Translations under genes and position numbers: made by a program | DNA from: Myxococcus hansupus | GTDB lineage: Bacteria > Myxococcota > Myxococcia > Myxococcales > Myxococcaceae | Length of the DNA stretch: 64,000 nucleotides | Direction of reading: 5' to 3' | Assembly (NCBI RefSeq): GCF_000280925.3 | Contig: NZ_CP012109.1 | Span: forward strand, 5,290,501 to 5,354,500 | The notes under the pieces: generated by a model | The model's database searches: none | What the model saw: the letters and a program-made list of their open reading frames with translations, nothing else | Told to the model about the DNA's origin: nothing | Shown: piece by piece, positions 30,923 to 39,523 of the stretch | How positions within the stretch are numbered: the stretch's first letter is position 1 | Layout of the letters: every line of letters starts with the position of its first letter

Positions 30923-32332
30923 ATGGAAGTCGCAGCCTCGCCGAACGCCGGACCGCAAGGCGCCTCCCATCTGGGGTTGTTCCGGCTCACCTGGCCCATC
31001 TTCCTGGAGTTGCTGCTGTTCATGATGATGGGCACGGCGGACACGCTGATGCTCAGCGGCGTGTCGGATGACGCCGTCGCCTCGGTGGGCGTCGTCAACC
31101 AGTACGTCTTCATCTGCATCCTCATCATGGAGGTGGTGGGGCACGGCGCGGCCATCGTGGTGGCCCAGTACCTGGGCGCGCGCAGGCAGGTGGAGGCCGC
31201 GCGCATCTCCGCCATCGCCGTCACGCTGAACCTCGCGCTGGGCGTCACCGTCAGCGCGGGCCTGCTGCTCACCGGCGACGCCATCCTGGGCGGCATGAAT
31301 CTGCAGGGCCACATGCTGGCCTACGCCAAGACGTACCTGCACATCGTCGGCGGCTTCCTCTTCCTCCAGGCCCTCATCAACGTCTTCGCCGGCCTCCTGC
31401 GCACCTACGGCTTCACCCGCGCGTCCATGTTCGTCTCGCTGGGGATGAACGTGCTGCACATTGGCGGCAACTACGTGCTCATCGCGGGGCACTTCGGCTT
31501 CCCCGCGCTGGGCGTGGCGGGCGCGGCCATCTCCACGGTGGTGAGCCGGGCCCTCGCGCTGGGCGTCTTCGTCTATGTGCTCTACCGGGTGATGCCGGTG
31601 AAGATGCGGGCGCGCGACTACGTGACGTTCTCCAAGGACCACGTCCGCAAGATTCTCAAGGTCGGCCTGCCCTCCGCCTTCGAGCAGGCCACGTACCAGG
31701 GCTGCCAGACGGTGTTCCTGTACTACGTGACGTTCCTGGGCCCGGTGGCCATGGCCTCGCGGCAGTACGCGCACGCCATCTCCCAGTACGTCTTCCTGTG
31801 CAGCCTGGCCATTGGCATGGGGACCTCCATCATCGTGGGCCGGCTGGTGGGCGCCCGCCGCGCCGATGACGCCTTCACACAGGCCCTGCGCAGCCTGAAG
31901 TGGGGCCTGGGCATCACGGTGGTGGTGGACGCGGCCGTCATCCTCTTCCGCGTGCCGCTGGTGTCCCAGTTCACGGCGAATGCCGACATCATCCAACTGA
32001 CGGCGCAGGTCATCGTCATCGGGCTCGTGTTGGAGACGGGGCGCTGCTTCAACCTGGTACTCATCAACGCCCTGCGCGCCGCCGGTGACGCGACGTTCAC
32101 CGTCTACATGGGCATCGCGTCCATGGTCTGCATGAGCCTGCCGCTGGGCTACTACCTCGTCTTCCACCTGGGCCTGGGCCTGGCCGGCGTATGGATGGCG
32201 GTGGCGGCGGATGAGTGGGTGCGCGGCATCACCATGTGGCTGCGCTGGAAGAGCCGCGCCTGGGAGCAGAAGGCCCTCGTCTCCCCCGCCGCGGAGCCCG
32301 AAGTCCCCCAGGTCGCCGCGGCGGCCGCCTGA
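30923..32332 (+). CDS. MATE-family multidrug efflux transporter
   Basis: A 469-residue integral membrane protein with about 12 hydrophobic helices and two MatE repeats. The first begins LFRLTWPIFLELLLFMMMGT, with a middle-helix region VGHGAAIVVAQYLGAR. The second begins LKVGLPSAFEQATYQ, with IGMGTSIIVGRLVGARRADD. It exports cationic drugs or metabolites using Na+ or H+. I chose the ATG at 30923 by family length; ATG 30863 and TTG 30803 would add Ala/Pro-rich leaders. It is about 5 kb downstream of the NRPS with unrelated genes between, so a link to product export is only possible. Confidence 0.9.
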   Translation: MEVAASPNAGPQGASHLGLFRLTWPIFLELLLFMMMGTADTLMLSGVSDDAVASVGVVNQYVFICILIMEVVGHGAAIVVAQYLGARRQVEAARISAIAVTLNLALGVTVSAGLLLTGDAILGGMNLQGHMLAYAKTYLHIVGGFLFLQALINVFAGLLRTYGFTRASMFVSLGMNVLHIGGNYVLIAGHFGFPALGVAGAAISTVVSRALALGVFVYVLYRVMPVKMRARDYVTFSKDHVRKILKVGLPSAFEQATYQGCQTVFLYYVTFLGPVAMASRQYAHAISQYVFLCSLAIGMGTSIIVGRLVGARRADDAFTQALRSLKWGLGITVVVDAAVILFRVPLVSQFTANADIIQLTAQVIVIGLVLETGRCFNLVLINALRAAGDATFTVYMGIASMVCMSLPLGYYLVFHLGLGLAGVWMAVAADEWVRGITMWLRWKSRAWEQKALVSPAAEPEVPQVAAAAA

Positions 32333-32341
32333 GCGACGGGC

Positions 32342-32722
32342 TCAGGTGGTGACGACCAGGCCGTCCCGCACCGTCACCGGCCACGGCGTCAGCTTGCCGC
32401 CCGAGCACGGGCCGCCCACGCACAGGCCGTCCTCCACCTGGAACAGCGCGCCGTGCCACCCGCAGACGATGAGCCCCTTGTCGGGCGTCAGGTAGCGGTC
32501 CAGCTCGCGCGCCAGGGGCAGGCCCGCATGGGGACACCGGTCCACGTACCCGTGGACCGCGTCCCCCTTGCGCACCAGGAAGCCGTGGAAGAACGCGTCG
32601 CCAATCTTCAGCACGAGGTTGCGCGAGCCCGGGTCCTCCAGCGCGCTCACCGGCAGCAGCTTCACGTTGGCCGGCGTCGTCCAGACGCGCTTGCGCGCCG
32701 GTGTTCCGCCCTCCGCGCTCAC
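32342..32722 (-). CDS. Rieske [2Fe-2S] ferredoxin-like protein in the tyrosine-degradation operon
   Basis: A 126-residue single-domain Rieske protein. The cluster ligands are Cys/His in RCPHAGLPL and Cys/His in VCGWHGALF. There is no signal peptide, so it is cytoplasmic. The GTG start at 32722 lies only 7 nt after the homogentisate dioxygenase stop, so it is co-transcribed with hppD and hmgA. It may deliver electrons to an oxygenase or maintain active-site iron in the two non-haem iron dioxygenases, but neither normally requires a ferredoxin. Its role is not known. Confidence 0.88.
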   Translation of the reverse strand: MSAEGGTPARKRVWTTPANVKLLPVSALEDPGSRNLVLKIGDAFFHGFLVRKGDAVHGYVDRCPHAGLPLARELDRYLTPDKGLIVCGWHGALFQVEDGLCVGGPCSGGKLTPWPVTVRDGLVVTT

Positions 32723-32729
32723 GAGGCCC

Positions 32730-34067
32730 TCAAGGCAGCTTCGCCTTCTGGAAGCCCGACCAGCACGCGTCGTAGTCCGGCTGGAGCGCCGGGGACTCCA
32801 TCGCGAGGCGCGTCGGGCGGATGACCCAGCGCGACTCGAACATGAAGGCCAGCGTGTCCTTGATTTTGTGCGGCTTCAGGTCCGCCTGCACGGCCTGCTC
32901 GTAGCTCGCCTTGTCCGGGCCGTGGCCGCTCATGCAGTTGTGCAGCGACGCGCCTCCGGGCGCGAAGCCACCGGCCTTGGCGTCGTAGACCCCGTGCACC
33001 AGGCCCATGAACTCGCTCATCACGTTGCGATGGAACCAGGGCGGCCGGAAGGTGTGCTCGGCCACCATCCACCGCGGCGGGAAGATGACGAAGTCGCAGT
33101 TGGCCGTGCCCGGCACCTCACTGGGCGACGTGAGGACCGTGAAGATGGACGGGTCCGGGTGGTCGAAGCTCACCGTGTTGACGGTGTTGAACCGGGACAG
33201 CTCGTACTTGTACGGCGCCAGGTTCCCGTGCCACGCGACCACGTCCAGCGGCGAGTGCGCATACCGCGCCGCCCACAGGCGGCCCTGGAACTTCTGCACC
33301 ACCTCCGTGGGGCGGTCCACGTCCTCGAAGGCCGCCACGGGCGTCAGGAAGTCGCGCGGGTTCGCCAGGCCGTTGGCGCCAATGGGCCCCAAATCCGGCA
33401 GGCGGAAATGCGCGCCGTGGTTCTCACAGACGTAGCCGGCGGCCTGCCCTTCGGGCAGCTCCACCCGGAAGCGCACGCCCCGGGGCACCACGCCAATCTC
33501 CCCCGGCGCCAGCTCCAGCAGCCCCAGCTCGGTGACGAGCCGCAGCCGCCCCGCCTGCGGTACGAGAAGCAGCTCACCATCCGCGTCGAAGAACACGCGG
33601 TCCACCATGGAGCGGTTGGCACCATACAGGTGGATGCTGATGCCCGCGCCCGTCCCCGCGTCTCCGTTGCCCGCGTAGGTGACGAGCCCGTCCACGAAGT
33701 CGGTGGGCGTGGACGGCGCCGGCCGCGGATCCCACCGCAGCCGGTTGGGAGACACCGGCACCTCGTCGAAGGGGCCGCTGCGCAGCGGGCCCTGCGGCAG
33801 GGGCTGGAACGCCGAGTGCGCGGCGCTGGGCCGCAGGCGGTACAGCCACGAGCGCAGGTTCTCCCGGCGCGGCGCGGTGAAGGCCGAGCCCGAGAGCTGC
33901 TCGGCATAGAGGCCGTACGGCGTCCGCTGGGGCGAGTTCTGCCCCTGAGGCAGTGCGCCAGGCACCGCCTCGGTGGCGAACTCATTGCCGAAGCCGGACA
34001 GATAGGCGCCGGGAGCCGTCTTGAGGGCGCTCTCCGGCGACACCTCGGAGTGAGACTGAGTGGTCAC
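32730..34067 (-). CDS. hmgA: Homogentisate 1,2-dioxygenase
   Basis: A 445-residue enzyme opening the aromatic ring of homogentisate to maleylacetoacetate, using non-haem Fe(II). The N-terminus [19 protein letters not shown] is the family signature. Iron ligands are visible in [16 protein letters not shown] (His and Glu six residues apart) and [11 protein letters not shown] (His). The length is normal. It lies 30 nt after hppD, giving the order hppD-hmgA-Rieske, which matches the tyrosine/phenylalanine degradation pathway. Fumarylacetoacetase and the isomerase are not in the window. Confidence 0.97.
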   Translation of the reverse strand: MTTQSHSEVSPESALKTAPGAYLSGFGNEFATEAVPGALPQGQNSPQRTPYGLYAEQLSGSAFTAPRRENLRSWLYRLRPSAAHSAFQPLPQGPLRSGPFDEVPVSPNRLRWDPRPAPSTPTDFVDGLVTYAGNGDAGTGAGISIHLYGANRSMVDRVFFDADGELLLVPQAGRLRLVTELGLLELAPGEIGVVPRGVRFRVELPEGQAAGYVCENHGAHFRLPDLGPIGANGLANPRDFLTPVAAFEDVDRPTEVVQKFQGRLWAARYAHSPLDVVAWHGNLAPYKYELSRFNTVNTVSFDHPDPSIFTVLTSPSEVPGTANCDFVIFPPRWMVAEHTFRPPWFHRNVMSEFMGLVHGVYDAKAGGFAPGGASLHNCMSGHGPDKASYEQAVQADLKPHKIKDTLAFMFESRWVIRPTRLAMESPALQPDYDACWSGFQKAKLP

Positions 34068-34097
34068 CGGAATCTCCTGGGAAGCGCGACGCGCGGA

Positions 34098-35171
34098 CTA
34101 GCTGGCCGGGTCGACCTGGATGACGCCGCGGCGAATCTGGTCCAGCTCGATGGACTCGAAGAGCGCCTGGAAGTTGCCGTTGCCGAAGCCCTCGTTGCCC
34201 TTGCGCTGGATGATTTCGAAGAAGATGGGCCCGAAGAGGTTCTCGGTGAAGATCTGGAGCAGCAGCCCTTCGTCCTCGCTGCCGTCGATGAGGATGCGAT
34301 TCTTCCGCATCCGCGTCAGGTCCTCGCCGTGGTTGGGCACGCGCTTGTCCACCAGGTCGTAATAGGTGTCGAGCGTGTCCTGCAGGGCCACGCCGCGCGC
34401 GCGCAGCTTCTCCACGGTGCCGTAGATGTCCGGCGTGGTGAGCGCCAGGTGCTGGATGCCCTCGCCCTTGTACTGGCGGATGAACTCTTCAATCTGCGAC
34501 TTGTCGTCCTGGCTCTCGTTGAGCGGGATCCGGATGGCCTGGTCCGGGGCGATCATCGCCTGGCTGAACAGGCCCGTGGCCTGGCCCTTGATGTCGAAGT
34601 ACTTCTGCTCGGAGAAGCCGAAGATGCGGCTGTAGAAGGACGACCAGGTGCGCATCTGGCCGCGGCGCACGTTGTGCGTCAGGTGGTCCAGCGTCTCCAG
34701 GCCCACGCTGTTCTTCGCCTCGGCCTCCTCGGCGCCCGGCAGCTCCTGCCAGGTGTCATAGAGCGAGCCCTTCGCGCCGTGCCGGTCCACGAGATACAGC
34801 AGGCTGCCGCCGATGCCCTCCAGGACATAGGAGCCTTCGCCCAGCGAGCCGCGCTCCGGGTCAGCGGCCTTCGCGCCGCGCTCCAGCGCCATCTCGTACG
34901 CCGCGCGCGCGTTGGCCACGCGGAAGGCCATTCCGCTGGCGGACGCGCCGTGCGCCGCGCGGAACTCGGCGGCCTGCCCCTCCGTCTCGCGGTTGATGAG
35001 CAGGTTGATGCCGCCCTGCTTGTAGCGAATCAGCTCCTTGGTCGGGTGCTTGGAGTACGCGGTGAACCCCAGCCGCTCGAAGAGGCGCACCATCACCTCG
35101 GGCTCGGGGCTCGTGAACTCCACGAACTCGAAACCGTTCAGCCCCAGCGGGTTCTCTGCCGTATCCACCAT
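34098..35171 (-). CDS. hppD: 4-Hydroxyphenylpyruvate dioxygenase
   Basis: A 357-residue Fe(II) enzyme converting 4-hydroxyphenylpyruvate to homogentisate, two vicinal-oxygen-chelate domains. The ATG at 35171 follows GGAGGTGGCGTC and fits the family start (NPLGLNGFEFVEFTSP). Iron ligands are in LETLDHLTHNV (His), GEGIQHLAL (His) and IFFEIIQRKGNEGFG (Glu). It heads the tyrosine-degradation operon hppD-hmgA-Rieske. The 366-nt region to the divergent kinase gene carries its promoter. Confidence 0.97.
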   Translation of the reverse strand: MVDTAENPLGLNGFEFVEFTSPEPEVMVRLFERLGFTAYSKHPTKELIRYKQGGINLLINRETEGQAAEFRAAHGASASGMAFRVANARAAYEMALERGAKAADPERGSLGEGSYVLEGIGGSLLYLVDRHGAKGSLYDTWQELPGAEEAEAKNSVGLETLDHLTHNVRRGQMRTWSSFYSRIFGFSEQKYFDIKGQATGLFSQAMIAPDQAIRIPLNESQDDKSQIEEFIRQYKGEGIQHLALTTPDIYGTVEKLRARGVALQDTLDTYYDLVDKRVPNHGEDLTRMRKNRILIDGSEDEGLLLQIFTENLFGPIFFEIIQRKGNEGFGNGNFQALFESIELDQIRRGVIQVDPAS

Positions 35172-35537
35172 GACGCCACCTCCAAGTACGCTGAGCACGG
35201 GAAACCGCTCCCCGCGCGGTGCACGAGACGCCCCTAACGAGGAGCCCCTTCCACCGCCCAAAGTAGGAATGGTCTCCTTGCGGAAAAAGTACAAAGACCT
35301 GCCAGAGACTGTCAGATGGATGCACAGCGCCTCGCGTCGTGAATCACGCTTCAAGTCTCCCTCCGCGCCCCGCTGTCCCAGGCGGCGCGTGGGTGTTCAG
35401 GAGCGGACGCTGGCGCCGGTGCGAGCGCCCGGTCCCCTGCCTGGCTTCGACTCAGCCGTTCTCGTGCGCCCGGAAGGAGGCAGGCTCTATCGTGCATAGG
35501 TAGAAAGCGCTGCCTGCCTTCGAACCCGACCATCCGC
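35172..35537. other. Divergent promoter region of hppD and a hybrid kinase
   Basis: No gene is supported here. AGGCAGGC and GCCTGCCT form an 8-bp inverted repeat between about 35479 and 35519, close to the kinase GTG start. No convincing regulator site or -35/-10 pair can be read. Confidence 0.4.
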
Positions 35538-38500
35538 GTGAAACATCTCACTTCCCAGACTGAACCCTCCGCTCCCGGTGGCGAACTCGGCGCGCTCCTG
35601 CGAACGCATGACTGGAGCCAGACGAGACTCGGCCCCTATGCGTCATGGTCTCGGCCGCTGAAGTCCTTCGTCACCATGATTCTGGAGATGCCGGCCCCGG
35701 CCATCATCTTCTGGGGTCACGAGCTCATCCAGCTCTACAACGATGGCTACGCCGTCATCATGGGCCCCCGGCATCCCCGCTACCTGGGCGCCACCTACCG
35801 GGAATGCTGGCCCGACACCTATCCGGTCATCCACCCGTGGATGCGCAAGGTGCTGGAGACGGGTGAAATCAAGCAGGTGGAGAAGACCTTCTTCCTGCTC
35901 ACCCGCTACGGGTTCAACGAGGAGGCCTACTTCACCTTCGACTTCAGCCCGCTGCGAGATGACGAAGGCAACATCGCGGGCATCCTCCAGGTGGTCTTCG
36001 AGGTCACCGACGTGGTGCTCGGCGAGCGCCGTCTGGCGACGCTCCGCGCGCTGGCCCCGCGCGTGGACGCCGTCGAAAGCCCCACCACGGACGCCATCCG
36101 CGCGCTGGCCGACAACGTGAAGGACATCCCCTTTTCCCTCATCTACCACTGCGACCGGACCACGCAGCGACTGGAGCTCACGGGCACCTCGGGGCTCGAC
36201 GGGATGTCTCGGGAGGGCGCCCCGTTGGACCTGGAGCGCATCACCGAGGCCGCCCGGCAGGCCATGGACTCCGACGCCCCGGTGATGCTCGAGCCGGTGC
36301 AGACGCTGCTCGGCACCCGCCACTTCGGCTTCTGGCCGGAGCCCACGGAGACCGCGCTGGCCCTGCCCTTGCGGCGCTCCAGCACGGACACGCTGCGCGG
36401 CGTGGTCGTCCTGGGCATCAGCCCGCGCCTGCGCTTCGACGCCACCTACCGCCAGTTCTTCGAGGACCTGGCGCGCGAGCTGGCCACCCATTTGACCGTG
36501 GAGCAGGAGAAGCGCGCGGAGCGAGAGGCCTTCCGTGGCGCGCAGGAGGCCCGGAGCCAGGCCGAGGCGGAGGTCGCGCGCCGCGCCCAGGCGGAGGCCG
36601 CGCTCCGGAGCAGCGAGGAGCGGCTCCGCATGGCGCTGGCCGCCGGGCAGTTGGGCGTCGTGGAGCTCCAATACGCCAGCGGCGTGTTGACGTGGGATGA
36701 GCGCGCGCTCCAGCACGTCGGCCTGCCCGCCGGGCAGGCGCCCACGCTTCAGGAAGCCACGGCCCGCATCCACCGCGACGATGTGGAGCGCGCGCGCCGC
36801 ATCATCGAACGGGCGCTGCATCCGGGCGCGGGCGCGACGCGGCTGGAGTGCCGCGTCCAGGGCTGGGATGGCGTGGAGCGGTCGCTGCTCGCCATGGTGA
36901 AGACGCACTTCGACGCGCAGGGGCAGCCCGACCGCGTCGTGGGCGCGCTTCAGGATGTCACGGAGCAACGCAGCGCGGAGCTGGAGCGAGAGCGGCTGGC
37001 CACCATCGTCGAGCAGTCCACGGACTTCATCGGCGTGGGCAACGAACAGGGCCAGGCCTTGTGGGTGAACGAAGCGGGCCGGCGGCTGCTGGGCATGGGG
37101 CGCAACGAGGACGCCACCCAGTACATGCTGGCCGACTTCTTCCTGCCCGAGGACCGCGCGTACGTCGCCGAGCACATCGCGCCGCAGCTCCTCAATGGCG
37201 GCCGGTGGGAGGGCGAGTTCCGCTTCCGTCACTTCCCGACGGGCGCGCCCATTCCGGCGCACTACAACACCTTCGCCCTCACCGACCCCACCACGCGGCG
37301 CCAGATTGGCATCGCCACCGTGAGCCGCGACATCCGCGAACAGAAGCGGCTGGAGGCGGAGCGCGAGGCGCTGCTCACCCGGGAGCGCGCGGCCCGTGAG
37401 GAGGCGGAGGAGGCCAACCGGCTCAAGGACGAGTTCCTGGCCACCGTCTCACACGAGCTGCGCACCCCGCTCACGGCGGTGCTCGGCTGGGTGCAGATGC
37501 TGCGCACGGGGACGCTGCCCCAGGAGAAGCGGGAGCGCGCGCTCGCCACCGTGGAGCGCAACGCCCGCGCCCAGGGTCAGCTCATCGAGGACCTGCTCGA
37601 CGTCAGCCGCATCATGACGGGCAAGCTGAAGCTGGAGGTGACGTCCGTCGACGTCAGCCAGGTCGTCGAGGCGGCGCTCGAGTCGATGAAGCCCGCCGCC
37701 GAGGCGAAGGGCATCCGCATCCAGGCCGCGCTCGACTCGGGCGGCAGCATCATGGGCGACACGAGCCGGCTCCAGCAGGTGGTGTGGAACCTGCTGTCCA
37801 ACGCCGTGAAGTTCACCCCCAAGGGGGGCCGGGTGCAGGTGCTGGTGGAGCGGCGCAACTCGTCGGTGGAAATCACCGTCGCGGACACCGGCCAGGGCAT
37901 CTCCGCGCACTTCCTGCCCCACGTCTTCGAGCGCTTTCGTCAGGCCGACGGCAGCACCACGCGCAAGACGGGCGGATTGGGGCTGGGCCTGTCCATCGTC
38001 CGGCACCTGGTGGAGCTGCACGGCGGCACCGTGTCCGTCGCCAGCGAGGGCGAGGGCCATGGCGCCACCTTCGTGGTCAGCCTGCCCCAGGCCGTGGCCC
38101 TGCGAAGAGAGCTCCTGGTGCCGCCCACCCTGCGCGCGCCGTTGATGGAGCAGGACATCCCCTGTCCGCCGCAGCTCGTGGGGCTCCGGCTGCTGGTGGT
38201 GGACGACGAGGAGGACACGCGCGAGCTGCTGCGCAGCATCATCGAGACCTGCGGCGGCCTGGTCACCACGGCCGGCTCCGCGGAGGAGGCGCTGGCCGTG
38301 ATGCAGCGCCTGTCCTTCGACGTGCTCGTCTCCGACGTCGGCATGCCCCTGGAGGATGGGTACCGCTTCATCGCTCGCGTGCGGGCCCTGCCCGCGGAGC
38401 AAGGTGGAAGCCTGCCCGCCGTGGCCCTCACCGCGTACACGCGCATGGAGGACCGGACCCGGGCCTTGCTCGCGGGGTTCACCACCCACGTGCCCAAGCC

Positions 38501-38570
38501 CATTGAACCCGTGGAGCTGATGGCCGTCATCGCGTCCATGGCCAACCGGAGGCCTCCTCCCAAGCCCTGA
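35538..38570 (+). CDS. Hybrid sensor histidine kinase (PAS-GAF-PAS-PAS-HisKA-HATPase-REC)
   Basis: A 1010-residue soluble hybrid kinase with no transmembrane segment. Residues 35-155 are PAS-like (PAPAIIFWGHELIQLYNDGY), 160-320 GAF-like, 325-365 a coiled coil, and 366-480 and 490-610 PAS domains. The phosphoacceptor His is in FLATVSHELRTPLTAVLG (near 637). HATPase motifs are NLLSNAVKFT, VADTGQGIS and TGGLGLGLSIV. The C-terminal receiver (885-1005) has LLVVDDEEDTRE, the phospho-Asp in VLVSDVGMPLEDG (near 931) and Lys in VPKPIEP. The start is GTG; no ATG lies close. It senses a cytoplasmic cue; no partner regulator is adjacent. Confidence 0.93.
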   Translation: MKHLTSQTEPSAPGGELGALLRTHDWSQTRLGPYASWSRPLKSFVTMILEMPAPAIIFWGHELIQLYNDGYAVIMGPRHPRYLGATYRECWPDTYPVIHPWMRKVLETGEIKQVEKTFFLLTRYGFNEEAYFTFDFSPLRDDEGNIAGILQVVFEVTDVVLGERRLATLRALAPRVDAVESPTTDAIRALADNVKDIPFSLIYHCDRTTQRLELTGTSGLDGMSREGAPLDLERITEAARQAMDSDAPVMLEPVQTLLGTRHFGFWPEPTETALALPLRRSSTDTLRGVVVLGISPRLRFDATYRQFFEDLARELATHLTVEQEKRAEREAFRGAQEARSQAEAEVARRAQAEAALRSSEERLRMALAAGQLGVVELQYASGVLTWDERALQHVGLPAGQAPTLQEATARIHRDDVERARRIIERALHPGAGATRLECRVQGWDGVERSLLAMVKTHFDAQGQPDRVVGALQDVTEQRSAELERERLATIVEQSTDFIGVGNEQGQALWVNEAGRRLLGMGRNEDATQYMLADFFLPEDRAYVAEHIAPQLLNGGRWEGEFRFRHFPTGAPIPAHYNTFALTDPTTRRQIGIATVSRDIREQKRLEAEREALLTRERAAREEAEEANRLKDEFLATVSHELRTPLTAVLGWVQMLRTGTLPQEKRERALATVERNARAQGQLIEDLLDVSRIMTGKLKLEVTSVDVSQVVEAALESMKPAAEAKGIRIQAALDSGGSIMGDTSRLQQVVWNLLSNAVKFTPKGGRVQVLVERRNSSVEITVADTGQGISAHFLPHVFERFRQADGSTTRKTGGLGLGLSIVRHLVELHGGTVSVASEGEGHGATFVVSLPQAVALRRELLVPPTLRAPLMEQDIPCPPQLVGLRLLVVDDEEDTRELLRSIIETCGGLVTTAGSAEEALAVMQRLSFDVLVSDVGMPLEDGYRFIARVRALPAEQGGSLPAVALTAYTRMEDRTRALLAGFTTHVPKPIEPVELMAVIASMANRRPPPKP

Positions 38571-38691
38571 GATGCCCTACCCTCCAGGGTGGATTCCAGC
38601 AGGGGGCGGCGGTGTCCCGCGCCGCCCCGGAAATGTCAGACCCTTCCGGTAGTCTTCCTTCATTCCCGAAGCCGCAAAGGAAGGCTGGAAC

Positions 38692-39372
38692 ATGACCGTC
38701 ACCCGTGAGAGTCCGCGCGTTTCCGTCAACAAGCTGGGCCAGTACCTCACCGCGACGCCGTCCCTGCGCAAGCGCATCATCCAGGGCCAGAAGCACCCGG
38801 TGGACCCGCAGTACCTGCGCTACCCCGCCGCCGCGCAGGCCATCGTCGAGTTCCTGTGCGAGGGCCGGGACGAGGTCATCCTCCGCTACCACCAGCGGCG
38901 GCTGCTCAACGCCCGCCCCGAATCCGACTACGACGCGCACCGACTGGCCCTGTGCGCCGAGGCGCTCCAGCGCTGCCTGGCGGCCTCGGAGGGGTTGATC
39001 GCGCGCGCCGTGGCCAGCCCGGTGGAGGCGGACCTGCCGCCCCTGGCACTGGGGGGCGTGGACGTCAGCGTGCGTCCCGAGGTGCTCCTGCGCAGCGTGG
39101 ATGCCCAGGGGATGATGCGCTCGGGCCTGCTCAAGCTGTACTTCTCCAAGCACACGCCGCTGGATGAACGCTCCGGGCAGTACATCGCCACGGTGCTCCA
39201 GCGGTACGCGGAGGAGCGGCTGGAGCAGCGCGGCCCCGTGGACCCGCGGCTGGTGGGCGTGTTCGACGTCTTCGCCGGCCGGCTCTTCCAGGCCCCCCGT
39301 GCCCAGCAGCGCCGGATGAACGACGTGGTGCTGGCGTGCGAGGAAATCGCCGCCCGTTGGGCCGTCCACTGA
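38692..39372 (+). CDS. Protein of unknown function, weakly PD-(D/E)XK-like
   Basis: A 226-residue soluble protein; the ATG at 38692 follows AAGGAAGGCTGGAAC. The N-terminus VSVNKLGQYLTATPSLRKRI and IIQGQKHPVDPQYLRYPAA look like a conserved family start. In the middle, VDVSVRPEVLLRS is followed about 20 residues later by SGLLKLYFSK, a spacing reminiscent of PD-(D/E)XK nucleases (acidic residue, then a strand with Lys). I do not recognise the family. It stands alone between a kinase and a permease, 121 nt from the former. Confidence 0.7.
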   Translation: MTVTRESPRVSVNKLGQYLTATPSLRKRIIQGQKHPVDPQYLRYPAAAQAIVEFLCEGRDEVILRYHQRRLLNARPESDYDAHRLALCAEALQRCLAASEGLIARAVASPVEADLPPLALGGVDVSVRPEVLLRSVDAQGMMRSGLLKLYFSKHTPLDERSGQYIATVLQRYAEERLEQRGPVDPRLVGVFDVFAGRLFQAPRAQQRRMNDVVLACEEIAARWAVH

Positions 39373-39523
39373 CGGGCCGCCGGGCGGGCGCGCTGTCCGT
39401 TTCCGGGACGCGGCTTCCCGCATCCGAGCAGTCCTCCGGGCGCTCCAGGCGAGACAGGTCGCCCTTCCCCTGGGGTTGCGCCGGCGTGGCGGGTTGGCAT
39501 GTCCTTCGCTGAAGGCCACCGCC

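Noticed and set aside
32568..35237. An 889-codon forward frame across hmgA and hppD
   Set aside because: Runs antisense through two well-identified genes and shows no conserved sequence.
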